Source: JAXLYE01 sp046351595 (GTDB lineage Bacteria; Myxococcota_A; Polyangia; Palsa-1104; JAEUJZ01). Taken from it: 64,000 bases of DNA. This document shows positions 11,301 to 18,598 of this stretch, piece after piece; position 1 is the first letter of the stretch, and every line of letters starts with the position of its first letter. Both the position numbers and the translations under genes were made by a program. The notes under the pieces were generated by a model. That model had not been told where the DNA came from. It saw only the letters and a program-made list of their open reading frames with translations, and did not search any database. The stretch lies in NCBI GenBank assembly GCA_046351595.1, contig JAXLYE010000006.1:248001-312000 (forward strand). The letters are read 5' to 3'.

Positions 11301-12420
11301 CGAGGTGCAGCCGTACCTGCGGCGCGAGATCCTGCGCGCGGTGCGCACCGAGCAGGACGTGCGCGCCGCGCAGCGGGGCCTGGTCCTCGACGGCGGCATC
11401 GATCCGGAGCTGCTCGCGCAGGAGCTCGGCAAGGCCAAGACGGCCGAGGAGCAGATCGCCATCGTGCGCCGCTTCCTCGAGCTGTCGCCGGGCGCGCTGG
11501 CGCTGGAGCTCAGGCTGCTCGGGCTGCTCGAGCAGACGGGCAAGAAGGAGGAGGCGCGGCGCCTGATCGAGCAGCTGCGCGCGGACCCGGGCGCGGACGC
11601 GGCGGTGCGGCAGGCGGTCGGCGAGTTCCTGATCCGCAGCGGCGAGGGCCAGGAGGGCGCGCGCGCCTTCTCGGAGATCGTCGAGTACGCGCCCTATGAC
11701 CCGTGGGGCCGCCGGCGCCTCGGCGACCTGCTGCGCAGCCACGGCTTCTTCGAGGACGCCTACCGCGAGTACCAGGTCTTGTCGTGGCTGGCGCCCGAGG
11801 ACAACGGCGTGCTGCTCCTGCTGGCGGACGCGGCCGACGGGCTGGGGCGCTCGGACGAGGCGCTGCGGCTGACCGGGCGCGTCGCCGAGGCGCTCGGGGC
11901 CAAGGCCGCTCAGAAGGGGCCGGCAGCGTGGGCGCGGGCGCTGTACGCAGTGCGCCTGGCGCGGCTGCGCGAGGAGGCGCGCCGGCGCAACGACCAGAAC
12001 CTGCTCGGCCAGCTGCAGACGCGCGCGCGCTCGGACGGGCTCGTGGGCTACGCCGGCAAGATGCTGGTGGCGCTGACCTGGGCGCACCCGGACGCCAACC
12101 TCGAGCTGTACCTGTCGCCTCCCGGCCGCGGCGTCGACAAGGCCAACCCCGACGGCGAGCGCGCGACGCTCAGCGGCGCGGCGGTCGGGCTCATGGCGCA
12201 GCGCTACGACCGCGTCGAGCCGGGCGAGTGGCGCATCACCGTGCGCAAGCCCGCGGGCGCGCAGGGACAGGGCCGCTACAGCGCCGAGCTCACGATCCTT
12301 CTGGACGAGGGCACGGACCGCGAGACCCTGCGCCGCACGCAGGTCATCCTGCCCGCCAACGCCGAGACCGAGGCCGCGCGCTTCGTCCTGCGCGACGGCA
12401 AGCTCACCCCCGAGAAGTAG
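8332..12420 (+). CDS. Giant FecR/VIT/VWA/TPR lipoprotein (paralogue 2)
   Basis: About 1362 aa. ATG 8332 is preferred because GAGG lies 9 nt upstream; ATG 8323, directly after the previous stop, is also in frame. A clean lipobox (LLLAAC) ends the signal peptide. Order: FecR-like (about 77-190), VIT (about 228-348, EQTFFNPRSEHLEGLYAVRLP), VWA (about 462-633, MIDAS-like DVSAG), a TonB-C/AgmX-like segment (about 823-900) and a TPR region. The last third aligns with paralogue 1 (SEIVEYAPYDP versus SEIVEFAPSDP; TWAHPDANLEL), so the pair arose by duplication. The Gly-rich linker of paralogue 1 is replaced here by the TonB-C-like segment. It probably works at the same envelope site. Confidence 0.9.
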   Translation: MSMSGWTQGLRGVLGRGAGVPLLVGFVLLLAACPKPAAPPAPTVAYLQPSRIGVTVTRAGKSSAVPRPRRIEEGSEVRTPAGTRASLFLDSGAWVLLDGDSVVRVTPDTLQVVSGRAWVDARAGEEVKVAADGDRVQLSAQKAGLAVSVDKQGGAAIYCAAGQVTWRAGDKGGRLQSGLSLLWQGGAAKETAQALWDDWTLGLAEPGPLRPLEPAGVGQLTARRPGEFGAARTPLIVRQHDVRVRIVSDLAITEIEQTFFNPRSEHLEGLYAVRLPEAALLAEFSVGSEDGSSARGIVTASARAGVSGYSDFEGQLEWAGPGRYRGVIRNIQPGKTRTVKLRYIEWLPHISHPDGTRRTFVYPMGQSAAAQAGGAPNLGEFSLEVDVGAAQVGGLSAGLGARTEGNKVVLRGSDFRPRADFVLDLLDAPGRKADTLEAFRSPAVDGARYLLAQPALDPGAPPASLDIALVLDVSAGNDEARLDLSRSAALAVLKLLSPADRIAVVAASSTAATLGREALAPATKARIDELTTALSQQRPAGATNLGAALTRAVEILPRGQGVVIYLGDGRPTVGSLTPRELKEQLTRLGQLPRFYAVAVGADANLELLGALCDTGTRSGVVRIDDRPEAIRAALHLIERAAQPSLTNVRVELGEEVDVVYPEGPVAVEGGDALPIVARLRRDRTGTPKAVTLRGLRDGKPFETRLQLSGRELEDDGDLARRWALARLSRLLQRGAGREAVLDIGTRYGVVTPFTALVAAGRGGEAYSQLVGESDGGAFVPPALRGRAPADTPIALEAGVSTQPVQRLSLEQLYQRALAERQAPARLCYERKAAGRPGLSGRVSVHLKLAPDGVPKDARVSYSTLRAKDVEECIERALLGLKLPVAPDGKPHEIDFALQLNQAEHDDDSTVRCSAASRAYLAVRRALWRERLTSHPGVEGAMTVWREAEARCELRSWLDRRALLDLARPHVGDTANQVDLYHRFEDSPHRDEVQPYLRREILRAVRTEQDVRAAQRGLVLDGGIDPELLAQELGKAKTAEEQIAIVRRFLELSPGALALELRLLGLLEQTGKKEEARRLIEQLRADPGADAAVRQAVGEFLIRSGEGQEGARAFSEIVEYAPYDPWGRRRLGDLLRSHGFFEDAYREYQVLSWLAPEDNGVLLLLADAADGLGRSDEALRLTGRVAEALGAKAAQKGPAAWARALYAVRLARLREEARRRNDQNLLGQLQTRARSDGLVGYAGKMLVALTWAHPDANLELYLSPPGRGVDKANPDGERATLSGAAVGLMAQRYDRVEPGEWRITVRKPAGAQGQGRYSAELTILLDEGTDRETLRRTQVILPANAETEAARFVLRDGKLTPEK

Positions 12421-12440
12421 CCGCACCGGATTTCGCCGTA

Positions 12441-12513
12441 CTGGCGGTCCGCCGAAATATTTCGCGGGACTGCCGGTCCGCCGAAATATTTCGCGGGACT
12501 GCCGGTCCGCCGA
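12441..12513. repeat. 29-bp tandem repeat, two full copies and one partial
   Basis: Units start at 12441, 12470 and 12499; the third breaks off after about 15 bp where the rplI terminator begins. Each full unit contains the palindrome CGAAATATTTCG. It fills the gap between the convergent VIT lipoprotein operon and the ribosomal protein operon. There are no spacers, so it is not a CRISPR array. Confidence 0.85.
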
Positions 12514-12550
12514 AAATAAAAAAGGCCCGCCGGAGCGGGCCTCTTTGTTC
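12513..12550 (-). terminator. Intrinsic terminator of the rpsF-rpsR-rplI operon
   Basis: The stem GGCCCGC/GCGGGCC (12524-12541, loop TCCG on the minus strand) is followed on the minus strand by TTTTTTATTTT, directly after the rplI stop. The plus strand has a weaker T-rich tail (TCTTTGTT), so it may also stop the convergent lipoprotein operon. Confidence 0.9.
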
Positions 12551-12564
12551 ATCGGGCAGGTCGG

Positions 12565-13014
12565 CTAGGCGCCGGCCGCCTCGACGATGACCTTCAGCTT
12601 GCCGACCACGCCCTGGCCGAGCTTGATCTCGACCTGGAAGTCGCCGGTGTGCTTGATGGCCTCGGGCAGGTTGATCTTCTTGCGATCGATGGTGACGCCG
12701 AGCTTGCTCGCCGCCTCCTCGATGTCGCGCGTGCCGACCGAGCCAAAGAGCTTGCCGTCCTCGCCGGACTGGCGCGCGATCTTGACGGTCAGCGTCGCCA
12801 GCTTGTCGGCCACGGACTGCGAGTCCTTCAGCAGCTTGGCGTTGCGCGCCGAGATGATCTTCTTCTGGTGCTCGAGCTGCTTGACGTTGCGGTCGGTCGC
12901 CAGCACCGCCAGGCCCTGCGGGATCAGGTAGTTGCGGCCGTAGCCCGGCTTGACGTTGACCAGCTCCCCGCTCTTACCGAGGTTGGGCATGTCCTCGCGC
13001 AGAATGACTTGCAT
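12565..13014 (-). CDS. rplI: 50S ribosomal protein bL9
   Basis: 149 aa, normal length for L9. The N-terminal RNA-binding lobe starts MQVILREDMPNLGKSGELV and contains the family signature VKPGYGRNYLIPQGLA. A long connecting helix (about 45-75) leads to the C-terminal lobe (GKLFGSVGTRDIEEA ... VEIKLGQGVVGKLKV). It lies 10 bp behind rpsR and is the last gene of the operon; the terminator follows at once. Confidence 0.98.
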   Translation of the reverse strand: MQVILREDMPNLGKSGELVNVKPGYGRNYLIPQGLAVLATDRNVKQLEHQKKIISARNAKLLKDSQSVADKLATLTVKIARQSGEDGKLFGSVGTRDIEEAASKLGVTIDRKKINLPEAIKHTGDFQVEIKLGQGVVGKLKVIVEAAGA

Positions 13015-13024
13015 TGGCTGCTCC

Positions 13025-13351
13025 TTACGCGCCCGTCACGGCGAACGGCATGAGCGCGATCATGCGCGAGCGCCGGATCGACAGCGACACCTTGCGCTGG
13101 TGCTTGGCGCAGTTCCCCGAGATGCGGCGCGGCACGATCTTGCCGCGGTCCGTCACGAAGTACTTGAGGAGCTGCGGATCCTTGTAGTCGATAGTCAGGG
13201 TCTTGTCGGCGCAGAACCGGCAGACCTTGCGGCGGGTGAAGCCGCGCTTGCGGGCGCCGCCGGCAGCGCCGCCCTTCTTGTCGCCCGGGCCCCCGCGGCC
13301 GCCCCGGCCGCCGCCGCGGCCGCCGTCTTGTCCTTCAAAGTCCATCGACAT
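13025..13351 (-). CDS. rpsR: 30S ribosomal protein bS18, with Gly/Arg-rich N-terminal extension
   Basis: 108 aa against about 75 in many bacteria. The S18 core (from about residue 34: RKGFTRRKVCRFCADK-like, then YKDPQLLKYFVTDRGKIVPRRISGNCAKHQRK) is standard and keeps Cys residues (CRFC, NC) typical of zinc-binding S18. The extra N-terminus is a flexible GGRGGGRGGRGG stretch with RGG-like character. It starts 5 bp after rpsF; S18 and S6 form a heterodimer in the ribosome platform, fitting the gene order. There is no ssb gene between them. Confidence 0.97.
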   Translation of the reverse strand: MSMDFEGQDGGRGGGRGGRGGPGDKKGGAAGGARKRGFTRRKVCRFCADKTLTIDYKDPQLLKYFVTDRGKIVPRRISGNCAKHQRKVSLSIRRSRMIALMPFAVTGA

Positions 13352-13356
13352 GGCTG

Positions 13357-13869
13357 TTACTCCTTGTCACCGCGGGCGAGCGCGGCCTCTTCGAGATCCG
13401 GGTCAAACTCATCGTCGTCGTCATCGTCGTCGCGGAAGCGCGAGCTGACGGCGCCGGTGACCAGCTCCTCCTCATCCGGCACGGTGCTGGCGGCCTTGGC
13501 GAAGGCCTCGTCATCGAGCCCACCCGGACGGGCCGTGGGATCCACGTCCTCGTCGACCTTGACCGTGTAGTACCGGACCACCGAGTCGAGCATGCGCAGG
13601 TTGCGCTCGATCTCCTCGACGACACCAGTATTGGCAAGGTACTGCCAGTACATGTAGATGCCCTTGAGCTGCTTGTTGATCTCGTAGGCGAGCTTGCGCT
13701 TCCCCCAGTTGTCGAGCTTGACCGCCTTGCCGCCCATCGTCTCGATGATGGTGCGGACGCGGGTGTTGACCTGGGTGATGCCTTCTTGGTTCGTGTCCGG
13801 TCGCAGGATGAAGATCGTCTCGTACTCGCGCTGCGTACCGGGCTCGTCCCGCATGGAAATCTGAGCCAT
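13357..13869 (-). CDS. rpsF: 30S ribosomal protein bS6, with acidic C-terminal tail
   Basis: 170 aa. The ferredoxin-like S6 fold occupies about residues 14-110 (REYETIFILRPDTNQEGI, NWGKRKLAYEINKQLKGIYM, LDSVVRYYTVKV). The remaining roughly 55 residues form an acidic tail with a run of seven Asp. S6 tails vary in length and charge (in E. coli the tail is glutamylated). First gene of the operon, with a strong ribosome site (AGGAGG, 9 nt before ATG) and a promoter and leader upstream. Confidence 0.97.
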   Translation of the reverse strand: MAQISMRDEPGTQREYETIFILRPDTNQEGITQVNTRVRTIIETMGGKAVKLDNWGKRKLAYEINKQLKGIYMYWQYLANTGVVEEIERNLRMLDSVVRYYTVKVDEDVDPTARPGGLDDEAFAKAASTVPDEEELVTGAVSSRFRDDDDDDDEFDPDLEEAALARGDKE

Positions 13870-13895
13870 TTCGTGGTTCCTCCTGGCTGTTGAAA

Positions 13896-13917
13896 GCCCC
13901 CAAACAACGTCAGGGGC
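13896..13917 (-). other. Leader hairpin in the rpsF 5' UTR
   Basis: In the minus-strand transcript GCCCC (from 13917) pairs with GGGGC (to 13896) across a U-rich loop, 27 nt before the rpsF start and just ahead of its AGGAGG ribosome site. rpsF leaders in other bacteria can bind S6:S18 for autoregulation; I cannot see the known CCG-type binding motif clearly, so that role is open. Confidence 0.4.
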
Positions 13918-13936
13918 GAGGAATGGAGAGGTGCAA

Positions 13937-13966
13937 TTAAGACCACAACGCCGCCGCCGCGGTCAA
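13937..13966 (-). promoter_or_regulatory. Candidate housekeeping promoter of rpsF
   Basis: On the minus strand TTGACC (13966-13961) and TCTTAA (13942-13937) are separated by 18 bp in an AT-enriched stretch. The transcript would start near 13930, leaving a leader of about 60 nt. The -35 is good, the -10 only fair. Confidence 0.5.
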
Positions 13967-14109
13967 GAAGTAGTCGCTGAGCTTTTCCGCGGATCTGCTT
14001 GGCCCGGCCGGCTGTTGGCGAGCGGCTGGCCGGCTGCTGGCTGGCGTCGGGCCGGCTTGGGGGCGGCATCCGACGAGCCGAAGGCCGCGCGGTGTGAGAA
14101 GATAGGGCC

Positions 14110-15324
14110 ATGGGCGACCGAAGCGGCCCGCGCGACGACAGCCGCACGCGGCACTCCAGGATCTTCGTGATGGGCGACCCGCAGGCGCCCTTCGCAAAGG
14201 TGATGGCGGTGCTCGGCCGGCACGGGGCCCTCGGGCCCGACGGGCGGCTGGCCCCGGGCGTGCAGCTGGTCTCGATCGGCGACCACTTCGACTACGATCC
14301 CGAGGACGTGGCCGGCTCGGGCCAGGAGGGGCTGCGCACCCTGCGCTGGCTGGCCAGCCACGATCCCGAGCAGGCGCACCTCCTGCTCGGCAACCACGAC
14401 GCCGCGCGGGTGATGGAGCTGGCCGGCATCAGCGACGAGCGCTTCGCCCAGGCGCGGCGCCTCGCGCGGTCCATCGAGGAGACCCGCCACGCCGTCGGGC
14501 GCGAGGCCGCCGAGCGGCGCGAGCGCGCCGAGTTCCTGCCGGCGTTCCCCGAGGTGCCGACCTACGGCCTGGCGGCGCGCGACTATGCTTCGTTCACCAG
14601 CGAGCAGCGCGCCCTGGTCGCCGAGCTCTTGCTGCGCGGGCGCTTCCACCTGGCGCTGCACGGCCGGCTGCCCGACGGGCGCGAGGTGCTGCTCAGCCAC
14701 GCCGGCGTCACCCCGCGCGAGCTGCGGCTGCTCCACATCAACAGCCGGCCCGGGGCCGGGCCGCATCGCGACGAGGCGCACACGCCGGTCGCGATCGCCC
14801 GCGCCTTGAACGACTACCTGCACCGCGCCGTCCGGCACCGCCGCGACGACTGGGAGGCGGGCCGGCACACGCCGCTCGTGCTCGAGCCGCTGCACGTCCC
14901 CGGGCGCGCGGGCCACGAGGCCGGCGGCCTCCTGTATCACCGCCCCGCCTGCCCGGAGCGCCCCGGCGCGGATCCGAGCTGGGAGCTGGCGCCCGAGCGG
15001 CCGCGGCGCTGGGACCCGCGCGAGCTGCCGGCCGGGCTGACGCAGGTCGTCGGCCACACCGGCCACCACAAGTGCCTGCTCGAGCTCGGCGACGAGTGGC
15101 CCACGCCCGCGGCCCGCGCCCGGCCGCGCGGCGGCATCCGCACCCTGCGCGCCGACGGCAGCCGCGTCATCTACGACCTCGGCGTGCTGCCGGTGGCTGT
15201 CACGGGGACGGAGACCGGGCCCGCGCCCGCCCCGCGCTCCGAGGTCATCTTCGTCGACGGCGAGATGCACCGCGTCAGCCCCGACGAGTTCGCGCTGCTC
15301 GAGCTGGAGAGCCTGGGGCGCTGA
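14110..15324 (+). CDS. Calcineurin-like metallophosphoesterase
   Basis: 404 aa, soluble. The five metal-site motifs of the family appear in order: GDPQ (in FVMGDPQAPF), GDHFDYDPE, GNHDA, a central HAG (LLSHAGVTP) and a final GHTGHHK. The insert between GNHDA and HAG is long and helical. ATG 14110 is taken; ATG 14170, right before the GDPQ motif, would give a shorter form. Substrate unknown: nucleotide phosphatases, bis(5'-nucleosyl) tetraphosphatases and protein phosphatases share this layout. It stands alone between the rpsF promoter region and a convergent TPR gene. Confidence 0.88.
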   Translation: MGDRSGPRDDSRTRHSRIFVMGDPQAPFAKVMAVLGRHGALGPDGRLAPGVQLVSIGDHFDYDPEDVAGSGQEGLRTLRWLASHDPEQAHLLLGNHDAARVMELAGISDERFAQARRLARSIEETRHAVGREAAERRERAEFLPAFPEVPTYGLAARDYASFTSEQRALVAELLLRGRFHLALHGRLPDGREVLLSHAGVTPRELRLLHINSRPGAGPHRDEAHTPVAIARALNDYLHRAVRHRRDDWEAGRHTPLVLEPLHVPGRAGHEAGGLLYHRPACPERPGADPSWELAPERPRRWDPRELPAGLTQVVGHTGHHKCLLELGDEWPTPAARARPRGGIRTLRADGSRVIYDLGVLPVAVTGTETGPAPAPRSEVIFVDGEMHRVSPDEFALLELESLGR

Positions 15325-15378
15325 GCCCCGGATCCGAGCGCGCGGACCGGGCGCGTGCCCAGCCGGGGCGCACCGGCT

Positions 15379-16212
15379 CTACGACCGCTTGTCCTCGGCC
15401 TCGGGCGGGCCGGGGTTGCCGTCGCCGGCTTCGGCCGCGGGCAGGGCCGGCGGGTTCGCGGCGGCCAGCGCCAGCTCGCTGCGCACCTGACCGAGCGACT
15501 CGGCCGCGCGCTTGCCGAACGCCGTCGCCGGGAACGCCAGCGCGCGCTGCAGGCGGCGCTCGGCCTCGGCGAGCTGGCCACGGCGCCGCGCCACCTCGCC
15601 CAGCCAGTACCAGCGCTCGGAGGTGCGCGCCGGATCGGCCTCGGACTCGGGGTCAAACTGCAGCGTGACGCCCTCCTCCTCCTGCCGCAGCGCCGAGAGC
15701 AGCGAGCGCTCGGCGCCCTCGATGTCGCCCTCGTGCAGCTGGGCGATGCCGCGCGTGCCGCTGATGCACGCCGACAGCAGCGGATCACGCGACAGCCCGT
15801 CGTCGCCGGCCAGCAGGTCGTCGGCGTCCGCGAGGTTGTCGAGCGCGTCCTTGGGCCGCCCGAGGAACACCAGGGTGTACGCCCGGTTGTTCAGCCACAG
15901 CGCGACCTCCGTCGGCAGAAGGTACGACAGCTCGATCCGATCGAGCTCCTCGAGGGCCTGGCTGTGCTCGCCCAGGCCGTTGAGCGCGCAGGCGAGGTTG
16001 ATGCGCACCAGCTGCTCATCGCGGGCCGGCAGCGTGCGCTGCAGCGCCACGCGGTAGTAGCGGGCCAGGGTCGCGTGATCGTTGCGGCTGAGCGCGTCCT
16101 TGAACTCGTCGTCCACGTGCGACGGCAAGAGCAGCCGCGCGCGACCGCGCTCGTGGCCGGTCAGCGCCGCGATCACGGTGATCCAAACGAGGAGGAAGAA
16201 CAGCCCGAGCAC
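15379..16212 (-). CDS. Membrane-anchored TPR protein
   Basis: 277 aa from GTG 16212. The first 18 residues (LGLFFLLVWITVIAAL) form one uncleaved membrane anchor or signal. The rest is helical with TPR-type pairs (NLACALNGLGEHSQALEEL, NNRAYTLVFLGRPKDALDNL, WLGEVARRRGQLAEAERRL) and an acidic, Pro-rich tail. Probably a periplasmic or cytoplasmic-face scaffold; no partner is evident. It precedes cyaY in the reverse direction and converges with the metallophosphoesterase gene. Confidence 0.8.
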   Translation of the reverse strand: MLGLFFLLVWITVIAALTGHERGRARLLLPSHVDDEFKDALSRNDHATLARYYRVALQRTLPARDEQLVRINLACALNGLGEHSQALEELDRIELSYLLPTEVALWLNNRAYTLVFLGRPKDALDNLADADDLLAGDDGLSRDPLLSACISGTRGIAQLHEGDIEGAERSLLSALRQEEEGVTLQFDPESEADPARTSERWYWLGEVARRRGQLAEAERRLQRALAFPATAFGKRAAESLGQVRSELALAAANPPALPAAEAGDGNPGPPEAEDKRS

Positions 16213-16373
16213 GATCCCAGCTTACCTGTCGAAGAGGGCTTTGGGGCGGTCCGCGCCCCGTCGCTGCCCGGCGTAGGCCGCGTCACCGACGGGACCCCGG
16301 GTCAAAGGCCCGGACCCGGGTCGGGTCGTGAGCCAGCACTGGGGCCGGGGCCTGGGGACGCTCACCCGTGCGC

Positions 16374-16724
16374 TCACGAGGCCGCCTGCCGCGCCTCCGC
16401 AAGCCGGATCGGCCGCCCGAGCTGCTCGGACAGGACCTGCTCGAGGGTGCTCACCAGCTCGGCGTCCTTGGTCCGCCACGCGCCCGACGGATCCGGATCG
16501 AAGTGCCAGGCGCGCCGCAGCGCCGCCATCCAGATCTGCCGCGCCGCGCGGTGGCGGTTGATGATGATCTTCTGGCCGCTGCCCAGCGTGATGGTCAGGA
16601 CGTCGCCGCCGAGGTAGGCCTCGACCTCGTCGGGGTCGAGCGCGCCCAGCGCCTTCTCGATGCGGCGGAGCTGCGTATCGGCGCGGCGGTCGAACGCGCT
16701 GTCCTCCAGTTCCTTCGGGTTCAT
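16374..16724 (-). CDS. cyaY: Frataxin-like iron donor protein CyaY
   Basis: 116 aa from ATG 16724 with AGAGGA 9 nt upstream. The frataxin fold is recognisable: acidic first helix (ELEDSAFDRRADTQLRRIEKAL), EAYLGGDVLTITLGSGQKIIINRH as the central strands, then RQIWMAALRRAWHF, and a C-terminal helix. Frataxins bind iron and tune cysteine desulfurase during Fe-S cluster assembly; the acidic residues of helix 1 are present. No isc or suf gene is nearby. Between this gene and the TPR gene (16213-16373) there is only GC-rich DNA with overlapping CCCGGG-type inverted repeats. Confidence 0.9.
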   Translation of the reverse strand: MNPKELEDSAFDRRADTQLRRIEKALGALDPDEVEAYLGGDVLTITLGSGQKIIINRHRAARQIWMAALRRAWHFDPDPSGAWRTKDAELVSTLEQVLSEQLGRPIRLAEARQAAS

Positions 16725-17062
16725 CGGCGGTGTCCTCTGCCCGCACCCTAATCCGCCCGCGCCGCGGTTGTAAAGCCGGGGCGGCCGGGGGCTCGCTGCT
16801 TTTTGTCCCTGTCGCGGCGGCCCCGGGAGCTTCCCGGCATCCCACCCGGTGTTCCGCCTGGCCGTCGGCCGGACGTGCGGTCGCGGCGCCGCCGGACCAT
16901 AGTTCAACTCGATCGGGATCAAGCAATCGGGAAGTCCGTCGCCCAACCCAAGACCCGGGCCGCGCCAAGGCCGAACCAAAGGCCGAGATCGTCTCGTCCC
17001 GGCGCCTCGGGTCCCCATTGCCTCGTACCCGGGATGCACAATACGCTGCGACCCTTCACTAC
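16725..17062. other. Non-coding stretch between divergent cyaY and acyltransferase genes
   Basis: 338 bp separate the start codons of the divergent genes. Both promoters should lie here but I could not pick out a convincing -35/-10 pair or a -24/-12 element. An AT-richer patch sits around 16895-16935. The acyltransferase frame stays open upstream of its ATG, so an earlier start cannot be fully excluded. Confidence 0.4.
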
Positions 17063-18598
17063 ATGTTGGACCCTTTGGCCCTTCCACAGGTCACCGTGCG
17101 AACCCTCCCCTCTGCCCCTTCCCTGCCGTCCCTGGCGCCGTCTGCCGATCCGCCGCCGGAGGACGGCGCGGCAGCGGGGCCCAGCCAGCCGCTCGTCCGA
17201 GTCGGCATCCATGAGGGAAGGCCCGAGGCGCTCCTCGCGGCGCCTGCGCAGGAGGCGGCCCTCGGGCGACCGCTGAGCTCCATGGAGCGCGCCTTCTGGC
17301 TGCTCGATCAGGGCACGCGCTTCAACGGTGTGCAGATCCTGACCGTGCGCGGCCCGATCTCCGAGGGCCTGCTGCGCGCGGGGCTGCTGCGCCTGCAGGC
17401 CCGGCACCCGCTGATGCGCGTGCGCATCGCCGGGGACGACCACGCGCCGCGCTTCACCGACGCGGGCAGCGGGCCCCTGCCGCTGAGCACGGTGCGCCGC
17501 GGCAGCGACCTGCACTGGCTGCAGATCGCCGAGGAGGAGATGAACCGCCCCTTCCGCCTCGGCGACGATCACCTGACGCGGGTGACGCTGCTGCTCGGGC
17601 CGGGGCGCGCCGACGTGGTCATCGCCCACCACCACGTCACCGGCGACGCGCTGTCCATCGTCTTTGCGGTGCGCGACCTCCTGCGTGATCTGTCGGCGCT
17701 GCAGCGCGGCGAGCCGCTGCCGCCGGTGCGGTCGCTGCAGCTCGCGCCGCCGCTCGGCCGGCTGCTGCCGAAGGAGGCGCGCGGCCTGCACCGCTACCTG
17801 GCGATGAACGCGTTCCTCGGCAAGTACATCCTCAAGGCGCCGCTGCGGCGGGCCCGGCGCCTGCCGTGCGAGGGCGAGGCCGAGCCCGTCGAGCGCCGCC
17901 TGCGCCTCGGGCACCGCGAGCTGCACGCGGCCGACGTCGCGGCGCTGCGCGAGCGGGCGCGGGCCGAGGGCACGAGCGTGCACGCCGCGATCTGCGCGGC
18001 GCTGCTGCTGTCGGCGACGGCGGAGGCGTTCGCGGCCGAGCTCACGGCCGGGCGCCCGACGCGGCTCGGCTGCTTCACCGCGGTGAACCTGCGCGACCGG
18101 CTGGGCCCCGAGGCCGGCGAGGCCATGGGCAACTTCATCTCGCAGGTGACGACGTTCCACCGCGTGGTGCCGACGCCGCCGCTGTGGGCGCTGGCGCGCG
18201 AGGTCAAGGGCTCGCTGCGCTCGGCGCTGCGCTGGGGCGAGCACTACCTGACGCTGCCGATGCTGGGGCTGTTCATCCCCGGGGCCTGGTGCCGCGACCC
18301 GGCCGGCCGCTTCATCCGCCGCTTCGACGGCGCCTCGCCGGCGGCGCTCGGCGTCACCAACCTGGCGAGCCTGCCGATCCCGCGCGACTACGGCGCCTTC
18401 ACCCTCGAGAACTACCAGATCGGCGTCGGCGTCTCGGTGGTCGGCCAGCTGCTCGCCGCGGTCACGACCTTCGGCGAGCGCATGAACCTCAACCTGGTCT
18501 TCGTCGAGCCGCTGGTTTCGCGGGCGCGGGCCGAGCGCATCCTCGACGGCGCGCTGGCGCGGCTGCGGCACGCCACGGCGCAGGCCCAGGCCGCATGA
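17063..18598 (+). CDS. Condensation-domain-like acyltransferase
   Basis: 511 aa from ATG 17063. After about 70 Pro/Ala-rich residues a condensation/chloramphenicol-acetyltransferase fold begins (RPLSSMERAFWLLDQGTRFNG). The catalytic HHxxxD motif is present as HHVTGDA; the usual final Gly is Ala. The second-half landmark ALGVTNLASLPIPRDYG resembles the late strand of PapA/WES-type O-acyltransferases. Reaction (inferred): acyl transfer to an alcohol or amine. The stop overlaps the start of a methyltransferase gene (ATGA), so the two are translated together and may tailor one metabolite or lipid. No NRPS or PKS is nearby. Confidence 0.82.
   Translation: MLDPLALPQVTVRTLPSAPSLPSLAPSADPPPEDGAAAGPSQPLVRVGIHEGRPEALLAAPAQEAALGRPLSSMERAFWLLDQGTRFNGVQILTVRGPISEGLLRAGLLRLQARHPLMRVRIAGDDHAPRFTDAGSGPLPLSTVRRGSDLHWLQIAEEEMNRPFRLGDDHLTRVTLLLGPGRADVVIAHHHVTGDALSIVFAVRDLLRDLSALQRGEPLPPVRSLQLAPPLGRLLPKEARGLHRYLAMNAFLGKYILKAPLRRARRLPCEGEAEPVERRLRLGHRELHAADVAALRERARAEGTSVHAAICAALLLSATAEAFAAELTAGRPTRLGCFTAVNLRDRLGPEAGEAMGNFISQVTTFHRVVPTPPLWALAREVKGSLRSALRWGEHYLTLPMLGLFIPGAWCRDPAGRFIRRFDGASPAALGVTNLASLPIPRDYGAFTLENYQIGVGVSVVGQLLAAVTTFGERMNLNLVFVEPLVSRARAERILDGALARLRHATAQAQAA

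Noticed and set aside
12441..12513. Possible CRISPR array
   Set aside because: The 29-bp units are directly adjacent with no spacers, and no cas gene is in the window.
3629..12552. Very long open frames on the minus strand opposite the two VIT lipoprotein genes (about 1490 and 1455 codons)
   Set aside because: They are Arg/His/Ala/Gly/Gln-rich without any domain, mirror the plus-strand codons, and arise because GC-rich DNA has few stops. The plus-strand frames carry clear domains and lipoboxes.
13015..13356. An ssb gene between rpsF and rpsR, as in some bacteria
   Set aside because: The two genes are 5 bp apart, and rpsR to rplI is 10 bp.
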